Shown here: positions 20,273-28,442 of the stretch, in pieces
Layout of the letters: each line of letters opens with the position of its first letter
Numbering within the stretch: the stretch's first letter is position 1
From: Kineosporia aurantiaca JCM 3230
GTDB lineage: Bacteria > Actinomycetota > Actinomycetes > Actinomycetales > Kineosporiaceae
DNA length: 64,000 nucleotides
Reading direction: 5' to 3'
NCBI GenBank assembly: GCA_000719025.1
Contig: JODP01000013.1
Coordinates: 496,001-560,000 of the forward strand
The notes under the pieces: model-generated
Databases searched by the model: none
Told to the model about the DNA's origin: nothing
Seen by the model: only the letters and a program-made list of their open reading frames with translations
Position numbers and translations under genes: made by a program

Positions 20273-21043
20273 TCACGTTCTCGACCTACCCCCGAGCCGG
20301 GCCGCCACGAAGCGGGTGAGACTGCGGGGTACCAGACGGGAAGCCGTCACCAGAGCCTTGTACCGGACGCTGGGAATTGAGACCACGATGTCCCTCTGCA
20401 GGTCTTTGAGCCCCTGGTCGACCACGTAGTCGGGGTAGAGCCAGAGCAACTCGGGCGCCCACGACATGTCGATACCGGCGCGGGCGTGGAACTCGGTGTG
20501 CACGAAGCCCGGGCACAGGGCCAGCACTCTTACCCCGGTGCCCTGCAGCGAGTTGGACAGCCCCTCGCTGAGCGCCACGACGTAGGCCTTGCTCGCGGTG
20601 TAGGTGGAACCGCGCCCCGGGGTCAGGCCGGCCACGCTCGCCACATTGATGACGGCGCCTGCCCCGCGCTGCATCATGCCCGGCAGAACCGCGTGGGTCA
20701 GCTCCATCACCGCAATCAGGTTCAGCTCGAGCTGATCGTGCAGCCCCGCGTACGGCGTCGACCAGAATTCCCCCTGCCCGCCGACCGCCGCGTTGTTGAC
20801 CAGCAGGTCGACCGGCCGTTCGGGATCCTGCAGGCGCTGCACCACCGGAACCCGCTGCTCCGGCCGGGACAGGTCGGCGACGATCACCTCGACGTCGGGC
20901 AGCTCCCGGCGCAGGGCCTCCAGCCGCTCCGCATCCCGGGCGACCAGGACCAGGCGGTAGCCGTCGTGGGCCAGCCGGCGGGCGAAGGCCGCGCCGAGAC
21001 CAGCAGTGGGTCCGGTGACCAGGGCGGTGGGCATGCCGCTCAT
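20273..21043 (-). CDS. Short-chain dehydrogenase/reductase (SDR)
   Basis: A 256-residue classical SDR. TGPTAGLGAAFARRLA is the nucleotide-binding turn, NNAAVG follows, then catalytic Ser in INVASVAGLTPG and YTASK (Tyr and Lys). VARDAERLEAL after the second strand suggests NADP(H). The C-terminal 50 residues (RYKALVTASRLVPRSLTRFVAARL) are basic and amphipathic, as in SDRs that touch membranes or lipids; substrate unknown. First gene of the pair with ppk2; its start is 71 bases from the divergent treZ start. Confidence 0.88.
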   Translation of the reverse strand: MSGMPTALVTGPTAGLGAAFARRLAHDGYRLVLVARDAERLEALRRELPDVEVIVADLSRPEQRVPVVQRLQDPERPVDLLVNNAAVGGQGEFWSTPYAGLHDQLELNLIAVMELTHAVLPGMMQRGAGAVINVASVAGLTPGRGSTYTASKAYVVALSEGLSNSLQGTGVRVLALCPGFVHTEFHARAGIDMSWAPELLWLYPDYVVDQGLKDLQRDIVVSIPSVRYKALVTASRLVPRSLTRFVAARLGGRSRT

Positions 21044-21114
21044 TAGACACCCGGCCCGATACCCGCCGACCTTTTGGGACGGTGCTCCGCGCCAACTTCT
21101 GACAGGCTTGCTCC

Positions 21115-22902
21115 GTGCACGAGTTCACCGTCTGGGCGCCCACCGCCAACCGCGTCATGTTGCACCTCCCCGGCCTGGATCGGCGGGAGCCGATGCATCC
21201 GGTCGCCGACCCCGCATTAGGTCAGGAACCCACCCCCGAGACAGCAGGGTGGTGGCGGGTAGCAGTGAACGAGGCGGGGCACGGCACCGACTATGCGTTC
21301 ACCTTGGACGGCGGCGACCCTCGCCCTGACCCCCGGAGCGCTTGGCAGCCCGAGGGAGTGCACAGGTACAGCCGGGTCTTCGAGGCCGCCCAGCACACCT
21401 GGGCCGACAGCGCATGGGCCGGCCTGGACTGCCGCGGTGCCGTGTTCTACGAGCTGCACATCGGCACCTTTACCCCGGAGGGCACGCTCGACGCGGCCAT
21501 CGAGCGACTGGACCATCTGGTTGAGCTTGGCGTGCAGATGATCGAGCTGCTGCCGGTCGCCGAGTTCCCCGGAATTCGCGGCTGGGGGTACGACGGGGTC
21601 GGGCTCTACGCCGTCCATCATTCCTACGGAGGCCCGGAAGCGCTGCAGCGGTTCGTGGACGCAGCACACCAGAAGGGTCTCGGGGTCTGCCTCGACGCGG
21701 TCTACAACCACCTTGGCCCCGACGGCAACTACCTGCGCGAGTTCGGCCCGTACTTCACCGACGCGCACTCCACGCCCTGGGGTGAGGCCGTCAACCTGGA
21801 CGACGAGGGCTCGATCGGGGTCCGCTCCTGGATCGTCGACAACGCGCTGCGCTGGTTCCGCGACTTCCACCTCGACTGCCTGCGGCTGGACGCGGTCCAC
21901 GCCCTGGTCGACTCCTCCCCCCAGCACATCCTGACCGAGATCTCCGAGCGGGTCGCCGAGCTTTCGGCCGAGCTGGGACGTCCGCTGGGCCTGGTCGCCG
22001 AGAGCGACCTGAACGACCCGGCGATGGTCGACCCGGTGGCCGAGGGCGGACGCGGGCTGACCGGGCAGTGGGACGACGACGTGCACCACGCCATCCACAG
22101 CTTCGTCACCGGCGAGACCCAGGGCTACTACTGCGATTTCGGTACCTCGTCGGTGCTGGCGCGGGTGCTGAAGGAGGCCTTCCGGCACGCCGGGGACTAC
22201 TCGACCTTCCGCGGTGAGCACTGGGGCAAGCCGATCGACCCGGTCCGGCACCGCGGGCACCAGTTCGTGATCTGCACCCAGAACCACGACCAGGTGGGCA
22301 ACCGCGCGACCGGCGACCGGCCCAGTGCCACGGTCAGCCCGGGCCGGCTGGCCGCCTCCGCCGCGATCATGCTGACCAGCGTCTACACCCCGATGCTGTT
22401 CATGGGTGAGGAGTGGGGCGCGCTCACCCCGTGGCAGTTCTTCACGGCCTATGAGAACCCGGAACTGGCCGAGGCGGTGCGCAAGGGCCGCCGCGCGGAG
22501 TTCGGCTCGCACGGCTGGGCGGCGGAGGAGGTTCCCGACCCGCAGGCGCTTTCGACCCGCGACAACTCGGTGCTCGACTGGTCCGAGAAGGACCGGGTGG
22601 ACGGGGAACTCGACCACGCGGCGCTGCTGCGTTGGTACAAGGACCTGATCGCGCTGCGCTCCTCCTCCCCCGACCTGCTGAACGACGCGTTCGATTCGGT
22701 GTCGGTGGAGACCGGGGACGCGTGGCTCGCCATCCGGCGCGGGTCGTTCACCACCGTGCTGAACATCGGGGAATCGGCGGTCTCGGTCCCGGTGGCCGAC
22801 GGTTCGGTCGAGCGTTTGGTCTGGGGCGCAGTTGCTCGGGAGAATGAGGGACGCTGGTCAGTACAGCCCGACTCGGTGGCGGTTCTCCAGGTGCAGGGCT
22901 GA
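21115..22902 (+). CDS. treZ: Malto-oligosyltrehalose trehalohydrolase TreZ
   Basis: A 595-residue GH13 enzyme that releases trehalose from maltooligosyl trehalose made by TreY. The N-terminal domain starts HEFTVWAPTANRVMLHL. Barrel motifs: FYELHIGTFTPEGT, WGYDGVGLYAVHHSYGG, DAVYNHLGPDGNYL, LRLDAVHAL (nucleophile Asp), LVAESDLND (Glu) and TQNHDQVGNRA (Asp). FMGEEWGALTPWQFFT is a TreZ hallmark. GTG 21115 starts the conserved domain at once. Followed 3 bases later by a DUF4231 gene, likely co-transcribed. Confidence 0.96.
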   Translation: MHEFTVWAPTANRVMLHLPGLDRREPMHPVADPALGQEPTPETAGWWRVAVNEAGHGTDYAFTLDGGDPRPDPRSAWQPEGVHRYSRVFEAAQHTWADSAWAGLDCRGAVFYELHIGTFTPEGTLDAAIERLDHLVELGVQMIELLPVAEFPGIRGWGYDGVGLYAVHHSYGGPEALQRFVDAAHQKGLGVCLDAVYNHLGPDGNYLREFGPYFTDAHSTPWGEAVNLDDEGSIGVRSWIVDNALRWFRDFHLDCLRLDAVHALVDSSPQHILTEISERVAELSAELGRPLGLVAESDLNDPAMVDPVAEGGRGLTGQWDDDVHHAIHSFVTGETQGYYCDFGTSSVLARVLKEAFRHAGDYSTFRGEHWGKPIDPVRHRGHQFVICTQNHDQVGNRATGDRPSATVSPGRLAASAAIMLTSVYTPMLFMGEEWGALTPWQFFTAYENPELAEAVRKGRRAEFGSHGWAAEEVPDPQALSTRDNSVLDWSEKDRVDGELDHAALLRWYKDLIALRSSSPDLLNDAFDSVSVETGDAWLAIRRGSFTTVLNIGESAVSVPVADGSVERLVWGAVARENEGRWSVQPDSVAVLQVQG

Positions 22903-22905
22903 GCC

Positions 22906-23355
22906 GTGACCGACCCCTCCGGCCCTTCCGGGTATGCCGTCGGCCTGGCTGAGGAGTCGTACCAGCGGTACAGCCGGCACGCCGCCCAGGCCCGGCACGC
23001 CTACCGGCTCTCGGAGATCCTGTTCCTGGTGTTCTCGGCCGGGATCCCGGTGGCGGCCGTGCTCTGGCCGGACACCGCGCAGATCCCGGCCCTGCTCGGC
23101 GGCGCCCTGGTGCTGCTGACCGGCTTGCGCAACGTGTACCACTGGCACGACAACTACGTCCGGTTCAGCCGGGCCCGCGAGTCGGTCAACGCCGAAAGGC
23201 GCTACCACGCGGCCGGGCTCGAGCCCTACGAGGACCCGGCCACGCGCGACCAGCAACTCGTGGCCGCGGTGACCCGGATCGAGCAGGAGGAGATGGGGCA
23301 GTGGGTGCGGGTCATCACCCAGCGCCCCCGCCCCGACCCCCCAACCCCCACATAA
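22906..23355 (+). CDS. DUF4231 domain membrane protein
   Basis: A 149-residue protein with two transmembrane helices (about 38-57 ILFLVFSAGIPVAAVLW and 64-80 LLGGALVLLTGLRNVYHW), then an Arg/Glu-rich cytoplasmic helix (FSRARESVNAERRYHAAG). This layout is DUF4231. Some small-molecule-gated bacterial effector families share a similar two-helix design, but nothing ties this gene to defence. GTG 22906, 3 bases after treZ, suggests co-expression. Confidence 0.78.
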   Translation: MTDPSGPSGYAVGLAEESYQRYSRHAAQARHAYRLSEILFLVFSAGIPVAAVLWPDTAQIPALLGGALVLLTGLRNVYHWHDNYVRFSRARESVNAERRYHAAGLEPYEDPATRDQQLVAAVTRIEQEEMGQWVRVITQRPRPDPPTPT

Positions 23356-23400
23356 TCCGCCCTCCCCCCTTCCCCCCTCGTGACCACGCGCCTCTCCCCT

Positions 23401-23537
23401 CGTGATCATGGACTTCTTTCCCCGTGATCATGGACTTTTCTTGCCCGTGCACGGTGGCCCAACCCCGGGGGGGCCGGGAGGCGCCCCTCCCCCTTTTTCG
23501 CTCGTGATCATGCAGTTTCGCCCCCGTGATCATGCAC
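23401..23537. repeat. CGTGATCATGGACTT / CGTGATCATGCAGTT repeats
   Basis: Four copies of CGTGATCATG (23401, 23423, 23503, 23525), the first two followed by GACTT, the third by CAGTT and the last by CAC. A decayed copy may lie near 23379. Each centres on the palindrome TGATCA. They fill the gap between convergent genes; the last abuts the aldolase stop. A related copy is at about 37064 (GGTGATCATGCAGTTCCG). Confidence 0.75.
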
Positions 23538-24355
23538 TAGGAGCCGAGCAGCCGAAGGAGCCTCTCCACCTCTTGGGCCACCGCCCGGCGCCCCGGGGCC
23601 ACATACTTCCGCGGGTCGACCAGCTTCTCGTCGGCCGCCAGCTTCTCCCGGATCGCCCGGGTGAACAGCCCGTTCAGGTGCGTCGAGATGTTCACCTTCA
23701 CCAGCCCGGCGTGAACCGCCCCGGCCAGCTGCTCATCGGAAACCCCGGATGAGCCGTGCAGCACCAACGGGACCGGAACGGCTTGCGCCAGAGCGGCGAT
23801 CAGCTCCAGGTCCAGCACGGCGGTGCGCTCCGTCATCGCGTGCGAGCTGCCCACCGCCACCGCCAGGCTGTCCACCCCGGTCGCCTTGACGAACGCCTTC
23901 GCGTCTTCCGGGTCGGTGCGAGCTCCGGGCGCGTGCACCCCGTCCTTGCCCCCGACCTCGCCCAGCTCCGCCTCGATGTGAACGCCGGCTGCGTGACAGA
24001 ACTCGGCGATCGCCGCGGTCCGCCGTACGTTCTCGTCGTACTTATCGTGCGACGCATCGAACATGACGCTGTGCACCCCGAGCTCCACGGCCTCCTTCAC
24101 CAGCGCCTCGTCCTCGGCGTGGTCCAGATGCACTACCGCCGGCACCTTCGCCTTCCGCGAGATCGCCAGGGTGGCGGCCAGGATCGGCTCCAGCGCACCG
24201 TGATAGGCGACGCAGTTCTGGCTGATCTGGAGGATCACCGGCAGCTCGGCCGCCTCCGCGCCCGCCACGATCGCCTCCGCGTGTTCCAGCAGGATGACGT
24301 TGAACGCCCCTACCCCACGGTGATCCTGCTTGGCCTGTTCCAGGACTGTGCTCAA
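23537..24355 (-). CDS. Class II fructose/tagatose-bisphosphate aldolase (GatY/KbaY-like)
   Basis: A 272-residue zinc aldolase splitting a ketose 1,6-bisphosphate into dihydroxyacetone phosphate and glyceraldehyde 3-phosphate. VVHLDHAED carries catalytic and metal residues, ELGEVGGKDG the family loop, VAVGSSHA and LVLHGSSGVSDEQL the phosphate and metal sites. In this locus, after a PfkB kinase, tagatose 1,6-bisphosphate is the likely substrate; fructose 1,6-bisphosphate is the alternative. The start is TTG 24355 with GGAG a few bases upstream, overlapping the kinase stop as TTGA, so it is translationally coupled. Last gene of the operon. Confidence 0.88.
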   Translation of the reverse strand: MSTVLEQAKQDHRGVGAFNVILLEHAEAIVAGAEAAELPVILQISQNCVAYHGALEPILAATLAISRKAKVPAVVHLDHAEDEALVKEAVELGVHSVMFDASHDKYDENVRRTAAIAEFCHAAGVHIEAELGEVGGKDGVHAPGARTDPEDAKAFVKATGVDSLAVAVGSSHAMTERTAVLDLELIAALAQAVPVPLVLHGSSGVSDEQLAGAVHAGLVKVNISTHLNGLFTRAIREKLAADEKLVDPRKYVAPGRRAVAQEVERLLRLLGS

Positions 24356-25380
24356 AGCTGCTCCTCAAAAGCTTGGACATCGGCCAGGTCGACCTCACCG
24401 GCCGTTGGCTGCCGGACCGCGGCGGCCCCCAGCACGGCCGCGCGACGCAATGCCTTTTCCAGGCCCTCGCCGTTGGCCCAGGCCAGGGCGAGGCCTGCGG
24501 TGGCGGCGTCGCCGGCGCCGGTGGGGTTGCCGCTGACGCCCTGGACAGCGGCTTGTTGATAGGTGGTGCCATCGGGAGCGAAGGCGACGAGTCCGTCGGC
24601 ACCTTGGGAGATGACGATGGTGGAGGCGCCCAGCTTCTGGAGATGGGCTACGGCTGCGGCTAGTTGCGCGGTTTGATCGCCGCTTCTAACTTCGTGCGAG
24701 AGCCTGTTATCAGGCAAGGAGCTAGGGTTGGAGAGCGCGTTCGTTTCGCGGCGCGCCGATTCGTCCGCCAGCCTGTTATCGCCGCCAGCGAGCGCCCCGG
24801 TAGCTTCCACCGCCTCGGCCGCGTTCGGTTTCAGCAGATCCGCCCCCGCCTCGGCCGCCGCCAGCAGCGCCGGACCCGAGGTGTCCACCAGCACCCGCGC
24901 CCCCGCCTCCCGCACCGCGACCACGATCCGTCCCAGCCAGGCCGGGCCGGTCCCCCGCGGCAACGACCCCGAAATCACCACCACACAACCCGGTTCGCAC
25001 TGTCGCACGGCCGCCTCGATCAGACGATCGCTCTCGTCCGCCGACAATGACGGCCCCGGTTCGCTGAACACCGTGGGATGCCCGACCGGGTCCACGATCG
25101 TCACCGTACTGCGGGTCTCCCCCGCCACCGCGACGATCTCCGAGAAGAGACCCTCAGCGTCCATTGTTGATGAGACCCATTGCCCCGCAGCACCACCCAA
25201 GGGAACCACCGCGACGGCGGTCTCACCGAGCGTCCTCAATACCCGTACGACATTCAGGCCCTTTCCGCCCGGGCGCCGGGACACTTCGGAAACCCTTACG
25301 GTTGAGCCAACCTCGAACCCGGGGACGTGATAGGTGACGTCTACCGCCGGATTCGGGGTGACCACGATCAGTCGAGCCAT
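24352..25380 (-). CDS. PfkB family sugar-phosphate kinase (1-phosphofructokinase/tagatose-6-phosphate kinase type)
   Basis: A 342-residue ribokinase-fold kinase. TPNPAVDVTYHV and RPGGKGLNVVRVL are typical of the FruK/LacC branch; GNPTGAGDAATAG (GAGD 288-291, catalytic Asp291) closes the active site. Context favours tagatose-6-phosphate as substrate. Residues about 199-235 (DNRLADES to DNRLSHEVRSGD) are an insertion not expected in the family, encoded by DNA of lower GC with a repeated AGCCTGTTATC word. Overlaps nagA by 13 bases and the aldolase start by 4. Confidence 0.88.
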   Translation of the reverse strand: MARLIVVTPNPAVDVTYHVPGFEVGSTVRVSEVSRRPGGKGLNVVRVLRTLGETAVAVVPLGGAAGQWVSSTMDAEGLFSEIVAVAGETRSTVTIVDPVGHPTVFSEPGPSLSADESDRLIEAAVRQCEPGCVVVISGSLPRGTGPAWLGRIVVAVREAGARVLVDTSGPALLAAAEAGADLLKPNAAEAVEATGALAGGDNRLADESARRETNALSNPSSLPDNRLSHEVRSGDQTAQLAAAVAHLQKLGASTIVISQGADGLVAFAPDGTTYQQAAVQGVSGNPTGAGDAATAGLALAWANGEGLEKALRRAAVLGAAAVRQPTAGEVDLADVQAFEEQL

Positions 25381-26489
25381 ACGCCTCGCCTCGCCACTCG
25401 GGCAACCTCCGCGACCCCGTCCGGGAAGTGCAGTTCGATCAGGTCGGCCGGATCGCCCGGCCGCAGCGAATGACCGCTCAGGCCGAACACGTTCGCCGCG
25501 GTGGCGCTGGTCACCGCCACCACCTCGGGCAGCGGCACGTTCCGGTTGAGCAGGCGCAGGGCCGCGGGAATCAGGGCGGTCGTGCTGCCGGCCAGAGAGT
25601 TCCCCTCGGCCAGCGTCGCCACCCCATTCGCGACAATGACTTTGGAGCCGGCCAGGTCGTACTCGCCGTCGCCCAGCCCGGTTGCCGACATCGCGTCCGA
25701 GACCAGCACCATCCGGCCCGTCGCCGCGCGCCGGGCCACGTCCAGGACCTCGTTGCTGACGTGCTCGCCGTCCGCGATCAGCTCGACGGTGATCCGGTCG
25801 TCGCTCAGCGAGACACCGACCGGGCCGGCCTTGCGATGGTGCATCGGCGCCATGCCGTTGAACAGGTGGGTCGTGACCTGGGCCCCCGCGTCCACGGCGC
25901 GGCGCACGGTCTCGGTGTCCGCATCGGTATGCCCGATCGCGACCACGACGCCCGAACTCAGCAGCTCCTCGATGGCCTCGAAGGCGCCGGGGAGCTCGGG
26001 GGCGATGGTCACCATCTTCACCGCTCCCTCGGCGGCAACCAGCAGGTCGGCCACATCGGCGCGGTTCGGCTCGCGCAGCAGGGCCGGGTTGTGCGCACCG
26101 CGTCGCAACGGGGACAGCCACGGTCCTTCGAGGTGCAGCCCGGCCAGGCGACCCTCACGCACCAGAGGCGCGAGTTCCTTGAGACGGTTGCGGGTCTCGT
26201 CCAGGCTACCGGTCGCCAGCGAGGCGATCAGCGTGGTGCTGCCGGTGGCGTGGTGGTGGTCCAGGGCGGGCTGCGGATCGATGCCGGGAGTGGCCAGATC
26301 GATGCCGACCGCACCGTGGACGTGAGTGTCAATGGCCCCCGGGACGACCACGTCGAGAATTTGGGACGCGGGTGAAACCGGCTCTCCCTCGCCTCGTTCC
26401 ACAACCTTGCCATCTTCGATCCGCAACCATGCGGGACCGTCCAGGCTCGCGGCGTCCACCAGTCGACGGATTGAGACGATTTCGCTCAT
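25368..26489 (-). CDS. nagA: N-acetylglucosamine/galactosamine-6-phosphate deacetylase
   Basis: A 373-residue amidohydrolase removing acetate from an N-acetylhexosamine 6-phosphate. Metal and catalytic motifs: DTHVHG, HLEGPWLS, IGHTDA, THLFNGM (His and substrate contacts) and VSDAMSATG (catalytic Asp). It follows a ROK kinase that should make its substrate and precedes the kinase and aldolase that use the product after isomerisation. In this context it may act on the galactosamine form (AgaA type). Overlaps the ROK gene by 4 bases (ATGA). Confidence 0.93.
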   Translation of the reverse strand: MSEIVSIRRLVDAASLDGPAWLRIEDGKVVERGEGEPVSPASQILDVVVPGAIDTHVHGAVGIDLATPGIDPQPALDHHHATGSTTLIASLATGSLDETRNRLKELAPLVREGRLAGLHLEGPWLSPLRRGAHNPALLREPNRADVADLLVAAEGAVKMVTIAPELPGAFEAIEELLSSGVVVAIGHTDADTETVRRAVDAGAQVTTHLFNGMAPMHHRKAGPVGVSLSDDRITVELIADGEHVSNEVLDVARRAATGRMVLVSDAMSATGLGDGEYDLAGSKVIVANGVATLAEGNSLAGSTTALIPAALRLLNRNVPLPEVVAVTSATAANVFGLSGHSLRPGDPADLIELHFPDGVAEVARVARRGVWLD

Positions 26490-27373
26490 GACTGCTGCTC
26501 CAGACCGAGCAGCGCCGCACCGACGGCCGCGGCAGCATCGCCGTGCGCGGCCGGGACCAGCTCAGGAACTCTCAAACCGGGCAGGCGGCGAGACAGTTCA
26601 TCGCTCAAAGGATTGATCAGCTGGCGGCCGGCGAGAGCCAGTCCTCCGCCGATCACGATGACCGAAGGTGCCACGGTGACGGCCAGGCCGGCCAGAGCAT
26701 CAGCCAACGCGGTTACGGTTTCGCTCCACACTTGTTGCGATGCAGAGCTTCCCCGCGCCGCGGCAGACGCCACGTCTCGGGCACTGGCTACCCCGGCGCG
26801 CAGGGCGGTCGCTCGGGCCGAGGCCACCTCCTCCAGTCGTTGCCCGGCGAAATCGCCGTGAGTGATCAGCAACTGGCCGATCTCCCCGGCCCAGCCCCCA
26901 GCCACCAAAGGCTTTCCGTCGATCAGCACCGCGGCCGCGATCCCGGTGCCCACCGGGACGAAGGCCACCACGCCGGACGCGTCTCGGGCCGCACCGGTGC
27001 GAGCCTCGGCCACACCGCCGGCCCGGACGTCGTGCGACAGCGCGACCTCGGTGCCCAGCCGCTTGACCAGTAGGTCACGCATGGGCAGATCGCTCCAGCC
27101 GAGGTTGACCGAGAGCACGGCCAGGCCGTTGTCCTCGTCCACCACGCCCGGCACGGCCACCCCGATGGGCAGGGCCCGGTCCGTGGTCAGGGCGTCCCGG
27201 ACCTCGGCGACGGTGTCGACCACGCCGGCGCCGGTGGGATCCGGACTGGGGGTGGGCAGCCGGTGGACGGCGACGATGGCGCCGTCCTCGTCCAGCCGGA
27301 CGCCCTTCACCGAGGTGCCGCCGACGTCGATCCCGATCGCCGGGCCGCTGCGCTGGTCGCTCATGCCATTCAT
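26486..27373 (-). CDS. ROK family sugar kinase (probable N-acetylhexosamine kinase)
   Basis: A 295-residue ATP-dependent sugar kinase. AIGIDVGGTSVKGVRLD is the phosphate loop; HDVRAGGVAEA holds the catalytic Asp; VGTGIAAAVLIDG and GWAGEIGQLLI are ROK motifs. The usual zinc site CxCGxxGCxE is absent: the equivalent stretch reads HGDFAGQRLEEVAS, a known Cys-free variant of many actinobacterial ROK kinases. No DNA-binding domain, so this is an enzyme. Position before nagA suggests it phosphorylates imported GalNAc or GlcNAc. Start at 27373; a second Met lies three codons in. Confidence 0.86.
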   Translation of the reverse strand: MNGMSDQRSGPAIGIDVGGTSVKGVRLDEDGAIVAVHRLPTPSPDPTGAGVVDTVAEVRDALTTDRALPIGVAVPGVVDEDNGLAVLSVNLGWSDLPMRDLLVKRLGTEVALSHDVRAGGVAEARTGAARDASGVVAFVPVGTGIAAAVLIDGKPLVAGGWAGEIGQLLITHGDFAGQRLEEVASARATALRAGVASARDVASAAARGSSASQQVWSETVTALADALAGLAVTVAPSVIVIGGGLALAGRQLINPLSDELSRRLPGLRVPELVPAAHGDAAAAVGAALLGLEQQS

Positions 27374-27424
27374 GGGGCCGATCGTTTCACCCCTGTCCAG
27401 GTCACTTCATCCCCTCGCGGCCCA

Positions 27425-28303
27425 CTAGGCCAGGATCACCGAGCGGGTGAGCGAGCGCGGGTGGTCGGGGTCCAGGCCCCGGACGCCGGCCAGGCCGATC
27501 GCGAAGCGCTGGGCCACCACCAGGGCGGCCTGCGGGTCGAGGTCATGATGGACGTACGTGGCCCCGGTGGCGGCGACGTCGTCGGTGAGCCCCTCCGGCG
27601 CCGGTCCGAACGACCAGACCAGGCGGCCGGGCTGGGCGATCGCGATCGGGCCGTGCCGGTAGTCCATCGCCGGATAGGACTCGGCCCAGAACTGGGCGGC
27701 CTCCCGGGTCTTCAGGGCGGCCTCGCTGGCCAGGCCGATGGTCCAGCCGCGGCCCAGGAAGGTCACCTGGTCGGCGGTGAGCAGGTCGGTGACCGACAGC
27801 TCGAGCGCGGCGCGGGCGTCGGCGACCAGCGCGTCCAGGTCCGGCGCGGTGCTCAGCGAGCAGCGCAGCAGGGTCAGGGCGCTGGTCGCGAAGCGGGTCT
27901 GGACCACCGACTGCTCGTCGGCGAAGGGCATCCCGATCACCGCGTCGGCGTGTTCGGCGGCGGGCGCGTCCGGCACGGCGGTGATCAGCGTGCTGGGAGT
28001 TTCCACCGTCTGCAGCAGCGCGATGATCTCGGTCGTGGTGCCCGAACGGGAGATCGCGATCACCCGGTCGTACGTGCGGCCGGTGGGGTACTCGGAACCG
28101 GCGAAGGCGTCGGTCACGCCCTCGCCGGCGCTCTCGCGCAGCACGGCGTAGCTCGCCGCGATGAACCAGCTGGTGCCGCAGCCGACGACCGCAACCCGCT
28201 CTCCGGGCTTGGGTAGGTCGTCGCGGACGGAGGCGGCCAGGGTGCCCGCGAGCCGCCAGACGTCCGGCTGCGTGGCGATCTCGGCATCGACGAAGGTGGT
28301 CAT
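27425..28303 (-). CDS. SIS domain sugar isomerase/deaminase (AgaS-like)
   Basis: A 292-residue protein of two SIS domains: VVGCGTSWFIAASYAVL and ISRSGTTTEIIALLQ in the first, FLGRGWTIGLASEAALKTREAAQFWAE... in the second, with the GlmS-like YRHGP. It lacks the glutaminase domain of GlmS. Family members such as AgaS deaminate and isomerise galactosamine 6-phosphate to tagatose 6-phosphate, the step missing elsewhere in this locus. First gene of the five-gene minus-strand operon, 51 bases before the ROK kinase. Its promoter overlaps the inverted repeat at 28349-28383. Confidence 0.88.
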   Translation of the reverse strand: MTTFVDAEIATQPDVWRLAGTLAASVRDDLPKPGERVAVVGCGTSWFIAASYAVLRESAGEGVTDAFAGSEYPTGRTYDRVIAISRSGTTTEIIALLQTVETPSTLITAVPDAPAAEHADAVIGMPFADEQSVVQTRFATSALTLLRCSLSTAPDLDALVADARAALELSVTDLLTADQVTFLGRGWTIGLASEAALKTREAAQFWAESYPAMDYRHGPIAIAQPGRLVWSFGPAPEGLTDDVAATGATYVHHDLDPQAALVVAQRFAIGLAGVRGLDPDHPRSLTRSVILA

Positions 28304-28348
28304 GCCCTCTTCCAGGTGGTCGGGAGTTCCAGGAGTCGATCGCAGACT

Positions 28349-28383
28349 AGTTCTGATCGATATTGCGCCATACGATCAGAACT
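28349..28383. promoter_or_regulatory. Inverted repeat, probable operator of the DeoR regulator
   Basis: AGTTCTGATCG (28349-28359) and CGATCAGAACT (28373-28383) form a perfect 11-bp inverted repeat with a 13-base spacer. It lies between the divergent SIS gene (start 28303) and deoR-type gene (start 28443), 46 and 60 bases from each, the normal place for an autoregulatory operator. Half-site-like CGATCAG recurs at 30310-30316 upstream of the oxidoreductase/ABC genes. Confidence 0.78.
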
Positions 28384-28442
28384 GAACAGCGAGAGTCAAC
28401 CCTCGGTGTGAGAGCATGGGCGCTCAGCCCGGATGGAGAGAG

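Noticed and set aside
22906..23355. Defence-system effector
   Set aside because: DUF4231 is a two-helix membrane domain like some nucleotide-gated effectors, but there is no cyclase, NTPase or toxin partner; it follows treZ.
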